From an uncultured Alphaproteobacteria bacterium (GTDB lineage Bacteria > Pseudomonadota > Alphaproteobacteria > RF32 > CAG-239), in assembly GCA_934276635.1 (NCBI GenBank), contig CAKQTH010000005.1, forward strand, positions 1 through 64,000: a stretch of DNA of 64,000 bases. The letters are read 5' to 3'. Below are positions 16,122 to 26,087 of the stretch, piece by piece; position 1 is the stretch's first letter, and each line of letters opens with the position of its first letter. The notes under the pieces are model-generated. The model saw nothing but the letters and a program-made list of their open reading frames with translations. It did no database searches and was not told the DNA's origin. Made by a program: the position numbers and the translations under genes.

Positions 16122-19100
16122 ATGTCAAAAGATATCAACAGTTTTGCAAACAAAATCGTCGGCCCGATGGTTGACGGATACGATGCGTTTTGGCTTTCAA
16201 AGTTTGTGCTTGCGCTCAAAAACGACTTGCTTTATATCACAAGCGACGGAAATGCCCTTGAACAGGCGGCGTTATCACTGGCATATTTTTGCCCAGATGT
16301 CGAGATTTTGAAATTTCCAGCTTGGGACACGGTTCCGTATGACAGAGTGTCGCCGAATGCCGAAATTGCGGCTCAAAGAATCCGTACGCTTGATTTGCTG
16401 TGCAACAAAAACGGAAAGTCCAAACCGAAAATCGTTATTACCAGCATCGGCGCCGTTTTGCAAAAGCTTCCGCCGAAAAAAGTTTTTCTCAATGCCGAAA
16501 AAACGCTGAAAAAAGGCGGAAAACTTGCGTTGATTGATTTTATACATTATGCCGAAACCAACGGATACACCCGCGTTGAACAGGTTATGGAAAGCGGAGA
16601 ATATGCAATCAGAGGCGATATTGCCGACATTTTCCCGAGCGGCAGCGAAAATCCGGTTCGTATTGATTTTTTTGATGATGAGATTGAGCGAATGCGCTTT
16701 TTTGATGCATATACTCAAAGAACTTTGCAAGATATTGATTCATATACATTTCAGGTTGCCGGAGAGGTTTCTTTGGGGCAACAGACAATCAAAACTTTTC
16801 GCCAGAAATATCGTGAAATATTCGGTGCCGCGGGCATCAAAGATGAACTTTATGAGGCTGTTTCTGCCGGCAAAAAATATACAGGTATGGAAAATTGGCT
16901 GCCGTTGTTTTATGAAGACTCCCTTCCCTCGATTTTTGATTATATGCCTTTGGCAACCGTGGTTCTGGGCAAAAACACCGACGAGGCCGCGGAGTCCAAA
17001 ATTTCATCGATTATTGAGCATTTTCAGGCTCGTCTTGAGGCTTTGCCAATTGCCGAAAAGTCACAGACAGATGCATACCGCCCGATTTCTCCCGAGCTTT
17101 TATACCTCAAAAAAGAACAGATTTTCAATCGGCAGAATACTGTTGTTTTCAGCCCGCTCAATCTTCCGAAAAGCGAAGGTGCGGTTGTGACCGGAGCAAC
17201 TCCGGGGCGAGACTTTTTTCATGCAAAAAACATATCTTTGAACAAAGTTTATGAAGATTTGGCTGATTATTTGGCCGAAAACGGACGCAGAAATCGCATA
17301 ATATTCTGCAATTCGGAAGGTTCGCGCGAGCGCATTGTTTCCGTTTTGCAACAATATAAATTTAAGGATATTGCGGTTGCGGACACCTATTCGGCCGCGC
17401 AAAAACTGTTTTCAATCAAAAAAACGGCCATCTGCGTTTTGGAAATTGCCCACGGATTCCGCGATGAAGATGTCTGCTTTGTTACCGAGGCCGATATTTT
17501 CGGTGAAAAGCAAAACCGCCGGCCAAAAAAGCGCAAAAATGCCAATGATGTGATTTTGGATATGGACTCGCTTTCGGTTGGAGAGCTTGTGGTTCATATT
17601 GAACACGGCGTCGGTCGTTTTGAAGGGCTTGAAAATATCGTTGCCGGTGGCGCGCCTCATGATTGCCTCAAAATTTTGTATGCAAATAACGACCGCCTTT
17701 TTGTTCCGGTTGAAAATATCGGTGTAATATCAAAATACGGTTCCGATGATGAGGGCGTAAAGCTTGACAATCTCGGCGGCGGTGCATGGCAGGCAAAAAA
17801 GGCCAAAGTCAAAGAAAAAATCAAAGATATTGCCGAAAAATTGATTAAAATCGCGGCGTTGCGCAACCTCAAAACCGCAGAGACATTTGTTCCGGAACAC
17901 GGCTTATATGAAAACTTTTGCGCAAAATTTCCTTATAACGAAACAGATGATCAAAAGAACGCCATAAGCGATGTGTTATCGGATTTGTCTCTCGGACGAC
18001 CAATGGACAGGCTTGTGTGCGGCGATGTCGGTTTCGGCAAAACTGAAGTTGCCTTGCGTGCCGCATTTACGGTCGCATCTTCCGGCGCTCAGGTCGCGCT
18101 GATTGTGCCGACAACTTTGCTCGCGCGCCAGCATTATCTCACATTTTTGGAGCGTATGAAAGGTTTCGGCATCAAAGTTAAGATGCTGTCTCGTCTGGTG
18201 ACGCAAAAAGAAGCCAAAGAAGTTAAAAAAGGACTGGAAGAAGGCTCGATTGAAATTGTAATCGGCACCCACGCGCTTTTGGCAAACGATATAAAATTCT
18301 GCAACTTAGGACTGCTGATTGTTGATGAAGAGCAGCATTTTGGCGTTACACACAAAGAAAAGCTGAAAACTCTGAAAGAAGATGTGCATATTCTGACCCT
18401 CAGCGCCACCCCTATTCCGCGTACTTTGCAGTTGTCACTTACAGGTATCAAACAGCTCAGTATTATCGCGACTCCGCCGGTTGACCGAATGGCCGCCCGC
18501 AGCTTTGTGATGCCTTTTGATCAGGTTATGATAAAAGAAGCTGTTTATCGTGAAAAATATCGCGGCGGCCAGACATTTTTCGTTTGTCCGAGAATATCCG
18601 ACCTGATTGAAGTTGAAGACAAGCTGCGTCAGCTGTTGCCGGATATCAAAATTGTGGCGGCTCACGGACAGATGCCGGCAAAACATTTGGAAGATGTTAT
18701 GACCGATTTTGCCGACAAAAAATATGATATGCTGCTTTCGACCACAATCATTGAATCGGGCATCGATTTGCCGAATGTGAACACTATGATTATATATCGT
18801 GCGGATATGTTCGGAATGGCTCAGCTCTATCAGCTCAAGGGTCGTATCGGCCGTTCAAAAGCCAGAGGATACTGCTATTTTACGATTCCGAACAAAAAAG
18901 CTCTCAAGCCGACTGCGGAAAAGAGGCTCAGTATTTTGCAGGCGCTTGATTCTCTCGGCGCCGGATTTTCGCTTGCCAGCCACGATATGGATATCAGAGG
19001 TGCCGGAAATGTTTTGGGCGAAGAACAATCCGGACATATCAAAGATGTCGGTATTGCGCTTTATCATCACCTGTTGGAAGAAGAACTTGTTCGCCAACGC

Positions 19101-19586
19101 GCAATTAAGGAGCATGAAGAAGCTCCGAAATTCAGCGATTGGATGCCGCAAATCAATACCGGCGTGCCGATTATGATACCTCAGGAATATATCTCGGATC
19201 TGGGCATCAGGCTCGGGCTTTATCGCCGTATCGGCAACCTCAAGGACAAAAACGAGATTTCAGATATGAAAGAAGAGCTTATCGATCGTTTCGGCCCTCT
19301 TCCGCAAGAAGTTGAAAATCTGTTGAAAACCATAGAAATCAAGCAGCTTTGCTATGCCGTCAATGTTGAAAAAATTGAAGCCGGCAGCAAAGGGATTTTG
19401 ATAGATTTTCACAACAAACAATTTGCAAAGCCTGAAAAACTGATTGATTTTATTGCAAAAAGTTTCGGAAAAATCAAAGTTCGTCCAGACCAAAAGATTT
19501 TGATTGAAGGAAATTTTGAGCAATATTCCATCAGGATTGCCGAAACAAAAAGATATATCGAAAAGCTGATAGAGCTTGCGGTTTAG
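16122..19586 (+). CDS. mfd: Transcription-repair coupling factor Mfd
   Basis: A 1154-residue protein of full Mfd length. The N-terminal UvrB-homology region starts near residue 50 (FPAWDTVPYDRVSP) with RGDIADIFPSG near 175. The RNA polymerase interaction domain begins near residue 480 (GELVVHIEHGVGRFEGL). The RecG-like translocase has GDVGFGKTEVA near 632, DEEQHFGV near 740, ATPIPRT near 767 and QLKGRIGRS near 905. A C-terminal TRCF domain ends the protein. Mfd removes stalled RNA polymerase and recruits UvrA. The start at 16122 was chosen because the conserved MSKDINSF-type N-terminus begins there. The stop overlaps that of the convergent EF-hand gene. Confidence 0.96.
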   Translation: MSKDINSFANKIVGPMVDGYDAFWLSKFVLALKNDLLYITSDGNALEQAALSLAYFCPDVEILKFPAWDTVPYDRVSPNAEIAAQRIRTLDLLCNKNGKSKPKIVITSIGAVLQKLPPKKVFLNAEKTLKKGGKLALIDFIHYAETNGYTRVEQVMESGEYAIRGDIADIFPSGSENPVRIDFFDDEIERMRFFDAYTQRTLQDIDSYTFQVAGEVSLGQQTIKTFRQKYREIFGAAGIKDELYEAVSAGKKYTGMENWLPLFYEDSLPSIFDYMPLATVVLGKNTDEAAESKISSIIEHFQARLEALPIAEKSQTDAYRPISPELLYLKKEQIFNRQNTVVFSPLNLPKSEGAVVTGATPGRDFFHAKNISLNKVYEDLADYLAENGRRNRIIFCNSEGSRERIVSVLQQYKFKDIAVADTYSAAQKLFSIKKTAICVLEIAHGFRDEDVCFVTEADIFGEKQNRRPKKRKNANDVILDMDSLSVGELVVHIEHGVGRFEGLENIVAGGAPHDCLKILYANNDRLFVPVENIGVISKYGSDDEGVKLDNLGGGAWQAKKAKVKEKIKDIAEKLIKIAALRNLKTAETFVPEHGLYENFCAKFPYNETDDQKNAISDVLSDLSLGRPMDRLVCGDVGFGKTEVALRAAFTVASSGAQVALIVPTTLLARQHYLTFLERMKGFGIKVKMLSRLVTQKEAKEVKKGLEEGSIEIVIGTHALLANDIKFCNLGLLIVDEEQHFGVTHKEKLKTLKEDVHILTLSATPIPRTLQLSLTGIKQLSIIATPPVDRMAARSFVMPFDQVMIKEAVYREKYRGGQTFFVCPRISDLIEVEDKLRQLLPDIKIVAAHGQMPAKHLEDVMTDFADKKYDMLLSTTIIESGIDLPNVNTMIIYRADMFGMAQLYQLKGRIGRSKARGYCYFTIPNKKALKPTAEKRLSILQALDSLGAGFSLASHDMDIRGAGNVLGEEQSGHIKDVGIALYHHLLEEELVRQRAIKEHEEAPKFSDWMPQINTGVPIMIPQEYISDLGIRLGLYRRIGNLKDKNEISDMKEELIDRFGPLPQEVENLLKTIEIKQLCYAVNVEKIEAGSKGILIDFHNKQFAKPEKLIDFIAKSFGKIKVRPDQKILIEGNFEQYSIRIAETKRYIEKLIELAV

Positions 19587-19945
19587 AACATTTCTTCGCC
19601 GTCTTCGCGCAATTTGGTATAATATCTTTCCAAATCTTCGAGGGTGATTTTTCCTTTGCCCTGAGTATCCATTTCTTTAAATCGCTCCTCATTTGTTTTG
19701 TAATAGCCTTTTTTCTTGGCTATTTTGACATTTTTGCGGTCGTTTACGGTCATCGGGCGGTTTTTTCTGAGGTCATATTCTTCAAATGTCAAAAAACCGT
19801 CTTTGTCTTTGTCGCAATATTCCATATCCGCGCGAGCAAGTCTGACCGCCGGATTGCGCGAAACCGGAGTAACCTGAAATTTTGCATCTGCGTCAACAGA
19901 AGCAAACATCGGCAACATTGCAATCAAAATCCAAAATTTTTTCAT
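19583..19945 (-). CDS. Secreted EF-hand calcium-binding protein
   Basis: A 120-residue protein with an N-terminal signal peptide (MKKFWILIAMLPMFASVDADA). The mature part contains one canonical EF-hand loop DKDKDGFLTFEE near residues 44-55, with Asp at positions 1, 3 and 5, Gly at 6 and Glu at 12. A second loop DTQGKGKITLED near 93-104 is less regular. Calcium binding at the first loop is likely; the role in the periplasm is unknown. The gene lies 12 bp after lolD and its stop overlaps that of mfd in TTAG, so the two genes converge tail to tail. Confidence 0.8.
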   Translation of the reverse strand: MKKFWILIAMLPMFASVDADAKFQVTPVSRNPAVRLARADMEYCDKDKDGFLTFEEYDLRKNRPMTVNDRKNVKIAKKKGYYKTNEERFKEMDTQGKGKITLEDLERYYTKLREDGEEMF

Positions 19946-19957
19946 CTGCTTTCCCTC

Positions 19958-20680
19958 TTAATAAAAGTTTTTACCCTGTATAAAGCTTGAAAAACCTATA
20001 TCCGCCAAACGCCCCGATTTAAGCTGAACTTTGCGATCCATACGCTTTGCCAAATCCATATTATGAGTTGCAATAAGCGCGGATAAACCGGTTTCTTTTA
20101 CAATCTTCAAAAGCTCGGCAAAAACAGCCTCAGATGTGTCCGGATCAAGGTTTCCGGTCGGTTCGTCCGCAAGCAGCAGCTTCGGAGTATTGGCAATCGC
20201 ACGGGCAATGGCCACTCTTTGCTGTTCGCCGCCCGAAAGCTCTGCAGGACGATGTTTCAACCGCTCGCTCAAGCCCAATCTTTCAAGCAGCCACGCGGCT
20301 TTTTCTTTTGCCTGCTTTTCCTTTGTGCCTTTAATCAGCTGCGGAAGCATCACATTTTCTAATGCCGAAAAATCAGGCAGCAGGTTGTGATATTGATAAA
20401 CAAAACCGAGATAATCGCGCCGCAGCTCTGTTCTCAGGTTGTCATTCATCTCGCTGCACAAACCTCCGTCTAAAAATATATCACCGCTGTCGGGTTTTTC
20501 AAGCAGGCCGGCAATTTGCAGCAATGTAGATTTTCCGGAGCCTGAAGGTCCGATAAGTGCGACAATTTCGTTCGGCATAATATCAAAATCGATATTTTGC
20601 AAAACATCAAGCTGTTCGCTGCCCTGACGAAAAGATTTTTTTACAGATTTCATCTGTAATGTCGGTATAATTTTATTCAT
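19958..20680 (-). CDS. lolD: Lipoprotein-releasing ABC transporter ATPase LolD
   Basis: A 240-residue ABC ATPase of the MacB/LolD group. Walker A is GPSGSGKSTLL near residue 43, the signature is LSGGEQQRVAIARA near 147, and Walker B is LLLADEPTGNLDP near 168. The stretch GFVYQYHNLLPDFSALENV is typical of LolD. With LolC/E it releases lipoproteins from the inner membrane for transfer to LolA. Its start overlaps the lolC stop by 8 bp, which means coupled translation. Confidence 0.93.
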   Translation of the reverse strand: MNKIIPTLQMKSVKKSFRQGSEQLDVLQNIDFDIMPNEIVALIGPSGSGKSTLLQIAGLLEKPDSGDIFLDGGLCSEMNDNLRTELRRDYLGFVYQYHNLLPDFSALENVMLPQLIKGTKEKQAKEKAAWLLERLGLSERLKHRPAELSGGEQQRVAIARAIANTPKLLLADEPTGNLDPDTSEAVFAELLKIVKETGLSALIATHNMDLAKRMDRKVQLKSGRLADIGFSSFIQGKNFY

Positions 20681-21920
20681 AACGCAAAGCCTCCACCGGA
20701 TCCATTTTTGCGGCGCGCCAAGCCGGATATATCGTGGCCAGAAATGACAAGCTCAAAGAAACGACTGCAACAATCATAACTTCAGACACATTTACAACCG
20801 CCGGCAGCTGCGACAAAAAGTATATTTCTGCCGAAAACAATTCGTGGCCGCTCAAATTTTCCAAAAATCGGCGGATATTTTCAATATTGCGGCAGAATAA
20901 AAGCCCTCCGCCGACGCCTAGCATTGTGCCGACAATCCCGATAAACGCACCATCCAAAAAGAATATCCGCATAATCATTCCTCTGGTCGCGCCGAATGTT
21001 CTGAGAACGGCGATATCCCTACCCTTGTCCTTTACCAGCATAATCAGACCTGTAATGATATTAAACGCGGCAACCAAAATTATCAGCGTCAAAATGATAA
21101 ACATCACATTGCGTTCAACCCCGAGAGCATTGAAAAACGCCGCGTTGCTTTGCTGCCAGTCATACACATATGCCGCATCGCCAATACTTTCTTCAACCGC
21201 CTCTTTCACCTCATTTAAATATCGGTCGTTTTTAAGCGTTACATCAATGCTCGAAACTCCGTCCTGCATACCGAAATACAGCTGCGCGCTGTCAAGCGGC
21301 ATAAAAATAAACGAAGAATCATATTCATACATACCGACATCAAATGTTCCGATAACTTTATATGATTTCATTCTAGGCACCGTTCCAAACGCCGTAACTT
21401 TTCCGTTCGGCGAAATAAGCGTAATTTCATCTCCGCGGAAGACGCCGAGTTTGTTGGCCAGACGACGGCCGAGAATCACTCCGTCATCGACAAATTCATC
21501 TAAATCAACATCAACAACCGAATTGCGCAAAATTTCTTTCTTTTGCAAATCTTCGGCCGATATGCCGCGCACCATTGCTCCTTCCGCGCTTCTGCCGGTA
21601 GAAACCAAAATCTGTTTTTCTATCAGTGGGATAACTGTTTGAACTTCATCAAATTTTTCGATTTCCGCAACGGCTGAAACATAGTTGTTAAACGGCTGAC
21701 CCGCCTGCGCAATAATGGAAATATGCCCGTTAATACCCAAAATCCTGCCCAAAAGCTCATGACGAAAACCATTCATAACCGACATAACGATAATAAGCGT
21801 TGCAACACCGAGTGCAATTCCGGCAAAGGCAAATCCGGTAATTACGGATATAAAACCTTCTTTGCGTTTTGCGCGCAGATATCGTCCGGCGACTACTCTT
21901 TCAAATTTTGAAAAAATCAT
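20673..21920 (-). CDS. lolC: Lipoprotein-releasing ABC transporter permease LolC/E
   Basis: A 415-residue inner-membrane permease with four membrane segments: one near residues 20-45, and three at about 268-295, 315-345 and 375-400. Between the first and second is a large periplasmic MacB-like domain. The N-terminal RYLRAKRKEGFISVITGFA and the C-terminal YPAWRAAKMDPVEALRYE are family signatures. Only one permease gene is present, so the complex may be a LolC-type homodimer with LolD, as in species that use LolF; naming it lolC is conventional rather than proved. Confidence 0.9.
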   Translation of the reverse strand: MIFSKFERVVAGRYLRAKRKEGFISVITGFAFAGIALGVATLIIVMSVMNGFRHELLGRILGINGHISIIAQAGQPFNNYVSAVAEIEKFDEVQTVIPLIEKQILVSTGRSAEGAMVRGISAEDLQKKEILRNSVVDVDLDEFVDDGVILGRRLANKLGVFRGDEITLISPNGKVTAFGTVPRMKSYKVIGTFDVGMYEYDSSFIFMPLDSAQLYFGMQDGVSSIDVTLKNDRYLNEVKEAVEESIGDAAYVYDWQQSNAAFFNALGVERNVMFIILTLIILVAAFNIITGLIMLVKDKGRDIAVLRTFGATRGMIMRIFFLDGAFIGIVGTMLGVGGGLLFCRNIENIRRFLENLSGHELFSAEIYFLSQLPAVVNVSEVMIVAVVSLSLSFLATIYPAWRAAKMDPVEALRYE

Positions 21921-21995
21921 TAGTTTCTCCCTGTTTTTTATACTTTATATAAGTTTATTTCTTATTTTGCAACAACCTATTGATTTTTACAAACA

Positions 21996-22032
21996 AAAAG
22001 CCCCGCGCGAAAAACTATCGCCGGAGCTTTTT
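21996..22032 (-). terminator. Terminator after ftsZ
   Basis: AAAGC-CCG pairs with CGG-GCTTT with one mismatch, followed by a T-rich tract on the minus strand. It closes the mraY-ftsZ run. Confidence 0.6.
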
Positions 22033-22051
22033 CTTCCTCAAAATTTGCGGA

Positions 22052-23839
22052 TTAACTTCTTCTTAAAAACGACGGAATATCAAGGTTTAATTTTTCGTCA
22101 TCATCAAAAATATCGTCATCGCCGAAATCTGAGCTCAGCTTTGGAGCTGCTTTTTCTTCAACTTTCGGCTCAATTTTCGGTTCTTCTTTTTTGCGGTTGC
22201 GCTTTGCTATCGAAAAACCGGCCATTCTTTCCAAAAATGTCGGAGTTCTGCTTTGAGAAACCAAAACTTCAGGTTCCTCTTTTTCTTCTCTTTCTTCAGG
22301 AACGGATCCGGAGAACAATTCCGGTTCTTTTTCAACATTCACAACCGGAGCTTTCGGCTCAAAAGTATCGGACAAATCAGGGATTATATCTTCAACTTCA
22401 ATATCTTTTGCCGGTTCTTCCTGCTTGTTGATGATTGCATTAAACAAAGAAGATGCTTTCGGCATTCCGTCCATAACCGACGAGTTTTCAAACATATCGT
22501 TGTCTTCAAACTTGTCAAAATCTGCATCGTGCGCATGATTAAACGGAATTTCTTCGTCAATTCTGATTTCATCGATATTGAGCGGCTGAGTATGTTCAAT
22601 TTCCTGCATTACATCAGGCTCGTCGTCCATAAACGGAAATTCTTTTTCTTCTTCATTGTTTTCTGATGCAATATGTTCCGGAATTGTTGTTTCTTCAACT
22701 TCTTCAACGGTTTCAAACGAAGCGACTTCCGGTTCTTCCGGCTTTGTGGCCGGTTCTTCTGAAATTTCCGTTTTCGGCAAAGCTGCGCCTTCAGGAGTGA
22801 TATAGCTTTCATCTATATAAGACGGGCTTTTGCGTTCCATTGTTCCGTATCTTTCGCGAAGAGGAACCCCGTCGCCGATTCCGGTTGCGACAACCGAAAC
22901 ACGGATTTTGCCGTCCAAAGCTTCATTAAAACTGGAGCCGAAAATGATATTTGCATCTTCATCAACTTCTTCTTTAATACGGTTTGCGGCAGCGTCAATT
23001 TCCATAAGGGTGATGTCCGAGCTTCCGGTAATATTAATCAAAACGCCTTTTGCGCCGCGCATTGAACAATCATCAAGCAACGGGTTTGCAAGCGCCTGTT
23101 CGGCAGCTCTGATAGCGCGATCTTCACCTTCGGCCTCGCCTGTCCCCATAATCGCTTTGCCTCTGTCTTCCATAATGCTTTTTACATCGGCAAAATCTAG
23201 GTTAATCAACCCTGGCATCATCATCAAATCGGTAATCGAACGAACGCCGGAATAAAGCACATTATCCGCCATCACAAATGCATCGGAAAGAGTTGTGTTT
23301 TTGTCGGCGATTCTGAACAGATTCTGGTTAGGGATAATGATGATGCTGTCAACTTCTTTAGTAAACTCTTCTACTGCGGCATCGGCAATTTCCTGTCTTT
23401 TTTTGCCTTCAAAAGCAAACGGTTTTGTGACAACGCCGACAGTCAAAATCCCTTTATCTTTTGCAATTTTTGCAACAACCGGAGCTGCGCCGGAGCCTGT
23501 ACCGCCGCCCATTCCGGCAGTAATAAACACCATATTTGCCCCCTCAAGCGAAGCCTCTATTTCTTCTTTGGCTTCTTCTGCGGACATTCTGCCGACTTCG
23601 GGTCTCGCACCGGAGCCGAGGCCGCGGGTTGTTTCAAGCCCGATTTGAATCTTTTTGCCGGCCAAAGAATTTTCCAACGCCTGAGCATCGGTGTTTGCAA
23701 CAACAAAATCCACGCCTTCAAGATTTTTGGAAATCATATTGTTAACGGCATTGCCGCCGCCACCGCCGACTCCGATAACCGTAATACGCGGTTTGAGTTG
23801 CGATATGGTTTTATCTCCAACACCTATTTTGATTGTCAT
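22052..23839 (-). CDS. ftsZ: Cell division protein FtsZ
   Basis: A 595-residue tubulin-like GTPase that forms the division ring. The GTP-binding part has VGGGGGNAVNNM near residue 24, tubulin signature GGGTGSG at 111-117 and NLDFADVKS near 212. The globular domain ends near residue 325. A linker of about 240 residues, rich in Glu, Asp and Pro, leads to the C-terminal peptide DIPSFLRRS, which binds FtsA and other partners. This long linker is typical of alphaproteobacteria (E. coli FtsZ has about 50 residues there). It is the last gene of the dcw cluster, with 99 bp between it and ftsA. Confidence 0.97.
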   Translation of the reverse strand: MTIKIGVGDKTISQLKPRITVIGVGGGGGNAVNNMISKNLEGVDFVVANTDAQALENSLAGKKIQIGLETTRGLGSGARPEVGRMSAEEAKEEIEASLEGANMVFITAGMGGGTGSGAAPVVAKIAKDKGILTVGVVTKPFAFEGKKRQEIADAAVEEFTKEVDSIIIIPNQNLFRIADKNTTLSDAFVMADNVLYSGVRSITDLMMMPGLINLDFADVKSIMEDRGKAIMGTGEAEGEDRAIRAAEQALANPLLDDCSMRGAKGVLINITGSSDITLMEIDAAANRIKEEVDEDANIIFGSSFNEALDGKIRVSVVATGIGDGVPLRERYGTMERKSPSYIDESYITPEGAALPKTEISEEPATKPEEPEVASFETVEEVEETTIPEHIASENNEEEKEFPFMDDEPDVMQEIEHTQPLNIDEIRIDEEIPFNHAHDADFDKFEDNDMFENSSVMDGMPKASSLFNAIINKQEEPAKDIEVEDIIPDLSDTFEPKAPVVNVEKEPELFSGSVPEEREEKEEPEVLVSQSRTPTFLERMAGFSIAKRNRKKEEPKIEPKVEEKAAPKLSSDFGDDDIFDDDEKLNLDIPSFLRRS

Positions 23840-23938
23840 ATTCAGATTCTCCGATTTTTATTTTATATTTTATAAAAAGTTGGCTTAACTATATGTAAAA
23901 TAGATTAAGTTTTAGTTACCAAAAAAAATAAAAATATC

Positions 23939-25207
23939 TTAAAAAGACTGTTTCATCCAGCCGAATGCTCTTGAGAAAAATCCGCCTTCGCTTGAAGCTG
24001 ATCGTTTTACGGTTTTTGTTTTTTTGCCTTCGCTGTTCAATGCATAAATCAACAGGCCGACAGCCGTAGAATATTCCGGACTGCACAATGCGGACGGCAT
24101 ATTTGCAATGTTTCGCGGAACGCCTAAACGCACCTGTTTGTCAAGCAAAACAGACGCAACATTTCTGATTCCGGTAAGCTGACTGCAACCGCCGGTCAAA
24201 ACGACTCTGTGATTCGTCACATTTTTCAGCCCGTGTTCATCAAGTTTTTTGTTAATTAGCTTAAAAATTTCTTCGACTCGAGCCGAAATGATGTTAATCA
24301 GCTCCGATTTCGGCACCGCGCGAACGGAAACATCGTCTTCTTCGCCTACCGGATAAACATTTATCTTTTTGGTTCTGTCCTGACTTGTCAAAAATGCACA
24401 GCCATGCAGATTCTTCAAGCTTTCTGCGTGTTCTGCCGAAGTCGTAAGCCCCCAGGCTATGTCGTTTGTAATATATTTTCCGCCGACTCCGATTGCCGAA
24501 AACTGAACCGGATATCCGTTGCGAAAAGTCGCAATATTTGTAACTTCTCCGCCGATATCAACGATTGTGGCGCCGATTTGTCTTTCGTCTTCTACTAAAC
24601 AAGCCAGACCCGAGGCATATGCCGAAAACGCCCTGTCTTCAACCTCAAGTCTTGCATTTTCTACCACGCTTTCAAGGTTTTTATACATACTGGACGGAAA
24701 CACTCCGAGCAAAACATCAACAGACAATTTGTCCGCATAAAGTCCGCGCGGCTCACGGGTTTCTTCTCCATCGTCAATTCGATAATTTCCAGTCAACTCG
24801 TGTATAAGTTCATAGTCGGCAATATTAACTTTGCTGAGGCATGTCAAAACCACTTTGCTCGCATCTTCCGAATTTATCGGACGATTTTTGTTTATGTTTA
24901 TAACCGCATGTTTTATTGAGCTTTTTGCTCTGTCTCCCGAAATATTTATGATAACTTTGCTGATTCTTTCATCCGCCATCTGTTCGGCAGCTTCTACCGC
25001 GTTGCACACGCTGAGCGATGCCTCGTTAATATCGGTGACGATTCCGTTTTTAATTCCTTTTGATGCGCTACAGTCATAGCCAACAATTTTAATCGGTTCG
25101 CCGGTTCTGTCTTCTTTATTTATATGCGCAATAATACAGCAGACCTTGGAACTTCCGATATCCAAAGCCGCGACTGTGCTATAACGGTTAAAAGAATGCG
25201 ACGACAT
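23939..25207 (-). CDS. ftsA: Cell division protein FtsA
   Basis: A 422-residue actin-like ATPase that tethers FtsZ to the membrane. The N-terminal ALDIGSSKVCCI near residue 14 is the phosphate-1 motif. The SHS2/1C domain follows, then IVDIGGEVTNIA near 217 (phosphate 2) and VVLTGGCSQLTGI near 340 (adenosine motif). The C-terminus FFSRAFGWMKQSF is an amphipathic helix that matches the membrane-targeting sequence of FtsA. The start lies 12 bp after ftsQ. Confidence 0.96.
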   Translation of the reverse strand: MSSHSFNRYSTVAALDIGSSKVCCIIAHINKEDRTGEPIKIVGYDCSASKGIKNGIVTDINEASLSVCNAVEAAEQMADERISKVIINISGDRAKSSIKHAVININKNRPINSEDASKVVLTCLSKVNIADYELIHELTGNYRIDDGEETREPRGLYADKLSVDVLLGVFPSSMYKNLESVVENARLEVEDRAFSAYASGLACLVEDERQIGATIVDIGGEVTNIATFRNGYPVQFSAIGVGGKYITNDIAWGLTTSAEHAESLKNLHGCAFLTSQDRTKKINVYPVGEEDDVSVRAVPKSELINIISARVEEIFKLINKKLDEHGLKNVTNHRVVLTGGCSQLTGIRNVASVLLDKQVRLGVPRNIANMPSALCSPEYSTAVGLLIYALNSEGKKTKTVKRSASSEGGFFSRAFGWMKQSF

Positions 25208-25219
25208 ACTCTCACTCTC

Positions 25220-26086
25220 TTATATTTGGTGCTCTTTTTTATTTTTTATTTTGCTGTTATTGCTGTCTTTTTCAAGCTTCACAATGACCTTACCTTTTAA
25301 TCTTAAATCAATGAAGGTTAATTTACGCTTAAGAAGTCCCTCTGTTCGGCTCAATTTTATAAGTTTTTTCCACGCTTTTTGCATATCTTCTTCCGGCAGC
25401 TTTACGGTCAGCCCGTTTTCGATGTCGTCCAAAATTATATCCCATCTGCGGCCGGAGACAAAAACCGCTGCTTTAACTCTTTGGAACAAATCTTTATCCT
25501 GTTTCAAAACATTGAGCAGACTGTTTACATTTTCCGGCGCGTCAGGCCCGATAATCAAAAGGCTTTCGACCGGCGGAACATAATCTGACGAAATCACCTG
25601 ACCGTCTTCGTCTATCGGATAAAAATTGTCCTCAAACTGCCAAAGCGCAATAACATTTTTTTCAACCAGCGAAACATATATCACATTCGGAAAAAAGCTG
25701 CGGCGTACAAAGGCCTCTTTGACCCACGGCAAAGCCTCCAGATTGCGCTTTGCCTGCCACAGATTATATTGCAAAACATTGTCTCCGCGGTTGATATTCA
25801 AAGCGTTTGCGACATCTGATTTCAGGGTATTCTTCCGCCCTTCAATAATCACATCATCAACCACAAAGCCCATCTGCGAAGTAAAATCGCCGATTTTTTC
25901 TTTTGTTGTTTGCAGCTGCGTACCGATAATATCTTCTCTGAGCATTACCACCGCGGCGGACAAAGAAAAAATCATCAGCAAAATCAACAAATTGCCAATT
26001 ATTGAATAGACCAAGCTATCCGGCAAAGACACCTTCTTTCCCGCAATAACATTATGGCCTGTTTTCATTTTTTGCAAATTTATCAT
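25220..26086 (-). CDS. ftsQ: Cell division protein FtsQ
   Basis: A 288-residue single-pass membrane protein. A cytoplasmic N-terminus is followed by a membrane segment (VYSIIGNLLILLMIFSLSAA) near residues 27-47. A POTRA domain follows near 72-140 (FVVDDVIIEGRKNTLKSDV), and a FtsQ beta domain with WQFEDNFYPIDEDGQVI comes next. FtsQ links FtsA/FtsZ-side proteins to FtsBL and the wall synthases. It lies 1 bp after murB and upstream of ftsA, the usual dcw order. Confidence 0.93.
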   Translation of the reverse strand: MINLQKMKTGHNVIAGKKVSLPDSLVYSIIGNLLILLMIFSLSAAVVMLREDIIGTQLQTTKEKIGDFTSQMGFVVDDVIIEGRKNTLKSDVANALNINRGDNVLQYNLWQAKRNLEALPWVKEAFVRRSFFPNVIYVSLVEKNVIALWQFEDNFYPIDEDGQVISSDYVPPVESLLIIGPDAPENVNSLLNVLKQDKDLFQRVKAAVFVSGRRWDIILDDIENGLTVKLPEEDMQKAWKKLIKLSRTEGLLKRKLTFIDLRLKGKVIVKLEKDSNNSKIKNKKEHQI

Positions 26087-26087
26087 C